Source: Alphaproteobacteria bacterium (GTDB lineage Bacteria > Pseudomonadota > Alphaproteobacteria > Rhizobiales > JAJFHC01). Taken from it: DNA of 64,000 bases. Positions within the stretch are counted from its first letter, which is position 1. Each line of letters opens with the position of its first letter. Below the pieces are notes generated by a model. It ran no database searches. It was not told the DNA's origin and worked only from the letters and a program-made list of their open reading frames with translations. The position numbers and the translations under genes were made by a program. The stretch spans positions 1 through 64,000 of the forward strand of contig JAJFHD010000012.1 in the NCBI GenBank assembly GCA_021775805.1. The letters are read 5' to 3'. Positions 61,266-64,000 of the stretch are shown here, one piece after another.

Positions 61266-62114
61266 TCAGGCACCTTCGTAAGACAGAATGTTGGGCCAGA
61301 TCGACCGCTGATACTCCTTGAGATTGTGGCCGTATTTTCGATAGATTCCCTTGCGCACCATGTCGTCGACTGCAGGCTCGAAGTCAATAACGGCGTCGGG
61401 GGCCGCGGCATTGGCCGCAAGCTTGAGAAGCCGTTGCCGTGCCAGTTCACCGATCACCGCGGTGCTGATCATGAGTGTTGTCGACTGAACCAGATAGGAC
61501 ACGGTACGGTTGATGTCGTGGCGGTGGTTGCGTGCGATTTCCAGGTTGCCGTAGAACCCGACAATCTCCGCACACAGAATATGTCCGATGTCTCCGAGGT
61601 CATCGGAAACGTGGGCGAACACTGCAAGGGGAGGGAGATTGGCCTCCTTGAGCTGATGAATGACGTCGGCCTCGTCCCGGCCAATGTACTGATCGCCTTC
61701 CTGAAGCTTGAGGCCGACCGCCGACTCATACTGCTTGGCGACTACATGCAAACGTGTGGAAAGCGTCTCAAGTTCGCCGGCAAGCGCACGGGCAACGGTT
61801 TCGGTTCGTTTTCTTTGCTTGAATTCCAGCAGCTTACGTTCCGCTTCAATCTTCAATCTGGTTATATGCCAAACGAAAATAGCAGCAATCAGCGCAAAAA
61901 CCGCAGCGACTACCGTTTGATACTCGTGGAAAATGAAGGCGGCTCTGTTATTGGGAAGACAGGCCTGAAAGGACGCACAATCGTAGCTGAGGCCAAGAAA
62001 AATGGCCAAAAGAACAACCGCCACGCCGGCAGCAATTGCGGAGTGTGATAATGTCCAATGAGAAGCCCTCCATCCCATGGGCACAAAGTAACCGAATTCG
62101 ATGAGTCTTGCCAC
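61266..62114 (-). CDS. Hypothetical membrane protein with helical cytoplasmic domain (282 aa)
   Basis: Protein of 282 residues. Two membrane helices are visible near the N-terminus (about 25-45, AAGVAVVLLAIFLGLSY, and 63-84, VVAAVFALIAAIFVWHI), followed by a long charged helical segment (RLKIEAERKLLEFKQRKRTE) and a soluble C-terminal part of about 180 residues. This layout resembles a membrane-anchored sensor or scaffold, but I recognise no family. Start at 62114. Confidence 0.6.
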   Translation of the reverse strand: MARLIEFGYFVPMGWRASHWTLSHSAIAAGVAVVLLAIFLGLSYDCASFQACLPNNRAAFIFHEYQTVVAAVFALIAAIFVWHITRLKIEAERKLLEFKQRKRTETVARALAGELETLSTRLHVVAKQYESAVGLKLQEGDQYIGRDEADVIHQLKEANLPPLAVFAHVSDDLGDIGHILCAEIVGFYGNLEIARNHRHDINRTVSYLVQSTTLMISTAVIGELARQRLLKLAANAAAPDAVIDFEPAVDDMVRKGIYRKYGHNLKEYQRSIWPNILSYEGA

Positions 62115-62266
62115 GAGTTAAACACAATTGTTTGTCTCTTCGACGAAGCAGAAATTCATGTGGGAATGATTTTCAGTTCGGGGTGTTGTACGTAATACTG
62201 AAGGCGGTCGCCAGGCGGCGGTCGTCGAATGCGATTGTTAGCCGCAAACGGACAAGAGGTTCTCCT

Positions 62267-63010
62267 ATGAATATGAAATCCGCTCTCTTTATTGCCGTCA
62301 TCGTGTCTGTCGGCACGCCCTTGGCGCTGTCTACGCCGGTTCTTTCAGCCGGCAGCGGTGGCAGTAGCCTCTTTTCCACCAGCAAGCCGGCGCCGGCAGT
62401 CAAGAAAAAGGCAACCAAGAAGAAAAAGCTGCAGAAAAAGAAAACGGCCAAGAAAACGCCGGCACGCAGTTACACCCAGTTGGAGCTGGCCGAAGCAGAG
62501 ATCAAGCGTGGACGGTTTGAAAAAGCGATCAAACGGCTCAACCGCATTGTCAAGAAGAGTCCCAAGAACGCGGATGCATGGAACCTGATCGGTTTCTCTT
62601 CTCGCAAACTTGAACGCTATGGCGAGTCCTGGGATGCCTATCAAACGGCCCTGAAACTCGATCCCAAGCACCGCGGCGCCAACGAGTATCTTGGGGAATG
62701 GTACCTCCAGAAAGATCAACCCGAAGGCGCGGTCAAGCAGTATGGCGTTCTGGCGGAAATATGCACAACGTGCAAGGAACTTGGAGAACTTGAAAAGGCA
62801 ATCGTGGATTTCTCGCTCAAGGGCATGGACAGCGAGAAAATCAAAGCCCTGCAGGCGCAGCTTCTGGATGCCGGCTTCTACAAGGGAACCGTCGACGGTC
62901 AATTTGGCCGCGGCAGCAGATCTGCACTGCGCGCGTTTCAAACCGACAAGGGTATCAACGAAATCGGATTTCTTTCGGAAACACTGGCAGCGCTGAGTTC
63001 CAGTTCCTGA
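62267..63010 (+). CDS. Secreted TPR and peptidoglycan-binding-domain protein
   Basis: Protein of 247 residues. After a signal peptide (SALFIAVIVSVGTPLALSTPVLSA) comes a Lys-rich stretch (about 45-68), then TPR units (for example KAIKRLNRIVKKSPKNADAW and GESWDAYQTALKLDPKHRGA), and a C-terminal PG_binding_1 domain (about 195-240; ALQAQLLDAGFYKGTVDGQF). It probably acts in the periplasm on or near peptidoglycan. AGAGGT lies just upstream of the ATG at 62267. Confidence 0.85.
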   Translation: MNMKSALFIAVIVSVGTPLALSTPVLSAGSGGSSLFSTSKPAPAVKKKATKKKKLQKKKTAKKTPARSYTQLELAEAEIKRGRFEKAIKRLNRIVKKSPKNADAWNLIGFSSRKLERYGESWDAYQTALKLDPKHRGANEYLGEWYLQKDQPEGAVKQYGVLAEICTTCKELGELEKAIVDFSLKGMDSEKIKALQAQLLDAGFYKGTVDGQFGRGSRSALRAFQTDKGINEIGFLSETLAALSSSS

Positions 63011-63136
63011 AGCCCGGATGAAACAGTCAAGGTCAATGGGACATGAACGTTCGTCATAGACGTTTGCGGTGATCGGGTCGTTCATGTCTCTTCGGCGCCG
63101 TCGGTATTATTGCCTTTTCGCGGACGGGATCTTTTG

Positions 63137-64000
63137 TCAGTTTCGGTGGATGAGCTTCGACAAGGCTTTGATACCGGGTTCGATCTTACCGGTTTCGATA
63201 GACGAAAATCCCAGCCTGAGATAATTCCGCGGCGCGGCAATGGCGTCGGAATAGTAAATGCGCCCGGGCTCGATGATGATGCCCTGTTCCAGCGCCTGTG
63301 CGGCAAGAATGTCCGCATCAAGTGCGTCCGGCCCCTGTACCCAAAAGCTGGTGCCGCCGAAGCTTGGCGCCTTGCCGTAGTGCGGAAGCCATTTCTCCAG
63401 CGCGCCGGCCATGGCCGTCCAGCGATCCCGGTAGGTTCGGTGGAGACGGTTGATGAGGGCGTCGTGATGGCCGAGGGCGAGGAACAGGGCTGCATTGCGC
63501 TGATTGTTGCTCGGTGGATGCCGGACCATGAGACGACGCAGGGCACGGGCTTCCTTGACAATGGCCCTGGGGCCGACAAGGTATCCCAAACGCAGGCCCG
63601 GAAACAGCGTCTTCGAAAGACTGCCCACATAAAGCACACGGTCGTCGCGGTCGAGAGACTTTAGCGCCGGCGTTGGATCACTGAGGTAATTGGTTTCAAA
63701 TTCGTAGTCGTCCTCGACCACGAGAAAGTCGTGCCTGGCAGCCATTTCAAGCAGTTGCACACGGCGCTCCATGGGCATGGTGACGGTGGTTGGGGACTGG
63801 TGGCTGGGCGTCGTGAAAACGATGTCACAATCGTCCAGGCGGCTGTCGATCTGCAACCCGCCAGTGTCCAGGGGCAGGAGGCGCAAATGCTGGGTCCGCA
63901 ACCGGAATATATTGCGCATGTCCGGGTATCCGGGATCTTCGATGCCGACAACGGACGATTGTGAAACGAGCAGACTGGCGATGATGTAAAGGGCGTTTTG
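63137..64000 (-). CDS. MocR/PdxR-type regulator, aminotransferase-domain portion (partial)
   Basis: C-terminal part of a fold-type I PLP protein; the 5' end lies right of position 64000. Visible are VVEDDYEFETNY, the Schiff-base lysine in SLSKTLFPGLRLGYLVGP, and LGFSSIETGKIEPGIKAL at the end. The VEDDYE and SLSKTLFPGLRLGY patterns are those of MocR/GntR-aminotransferase regulators such as PdxR; a free aminotransferase cannot be excluded because the N-terminal half is outside the window. About 287 residues are visible. Confidence 0.85.
   Translation of the reverse strand, partial: QNALYIIASLLVSQSSVVGIEDPGYPDMRNIFRLRTQHLRLLPLDTGGLQIDSRLDDCDIVFTTPSHQSPTTVTMPMERRVQLLEMAARHDFLVVEDDYEFETNYLSDPTPALKSLDRDDRVLYVGSLSKTLFPGLRLGYLVGPRAIVKEARALRRLMVRHPPSNNQRNAALFLALGHHDALINRLHRTYRDRWTAMAGALEKWLPHYGKAPSFGGTSFWVQGPDALDADILAAQALEQGIIIEPGRIYYSDAIAAPRNYLRLGFSSIETGKIEPGIKALSKLIHRN

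Overview
The window is a contiguous, gene-dense stretch of a chromosome from an alphaproteobacterium. The evidence is the Shemin-type 5-aminolevulinate synthase, the glyA-nrdR-rib-nusB-thiL order, the ubiquinol-cytochrome c chaperone followed by yceD-plsX-fabH-ihfA-merR, an LdtR-type MarR regulator beside an L,D-transpeptidase, and a proton-pumping pyrophosphatase. The genus cannot be named from the sequence; a Rhodospirillales-like lineage is a guess.

Layout. 0-5 kb: Bpt leucyltransferase (cut by the edge), an SLC13-type permease, an epoxide-hydrolase-like enzyme and its LysR regulator. 5-11 kb: a palindromic repeat, threonine dehydratase, a hydroxyacid dehydrogenase, hemB, an SDR and a luciferase-like monooxygenase. 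11-16 kb: a DUF6429/DUF6880 pair and a valine-catabolism operon (acyl-CoA dehydrogenase, 3-hydroxyisobutyryl-CoA hydrolase, mmsB). 16-18.6 kb: ldtR and an L,D-transpeptidase separated by a cluster of TCCAAAT half-sites. 18.8-29.7 kb: hemA, a DUF6898-like ORF, glyA, nrdR, then ribD-ribE-ribBX-ribH-nusB-thiL. This conserved run is split by a minus-strand block (monooxygenase-like protein, Rieske ferredoxin, membrane desaturase, XRE-cupin regulator). 29.8-37.8 kb: an MFS transporter, a second copy of the palindromic repeat, a TIR-NACHT-pentapeptide-repeat protein behind a SnoaL-like gene, a DUF1932-type dehydrogenase and a gamma-glutamyltransferase. 38-47 kb: TauE permease, aspartate dehydrogenase, hppA, bamE, cytochrome bc1 chaperone, yceD, plsX, fabH, ihfA and merR. 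47.5-58.4 kb: a second L,D-transpeptidase, a concentrative nucleoside transporter, a TadG-like pilus protein, and three signalling proteins plus a tiny DRR-rich protein. 58.6-64 kb: an HTH-ParB fusion, a thioesterase, tRNA-Pro(GGG) with its terminator, unrecognised membrane or small proteins, a TPR/peptidoglycan-binding protein, and a MocR/PdxR-type regulator cut by the edge.

Most of the window is housekeeping. The strongest candidate for an undescribed system is the 1157-residue TIR-NACHT-pentapeptide protein (31141-34614). It has the architecture of a bacterial NLR-like immune sensor: an NAD-hydrolase-type TIR effector, a STAND ATPase switch, and an unusual roughly 300-residue pentapeptide beta-helix where a ligand sensor would sit. 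Other leads are the probable LdtR operator cluster, a perfect palindrome inside the desaturase promoter that probably binds the neighbouring XRE-cupin regulator, the HTH-ParB fusion, and a structured leader in front of hppA.
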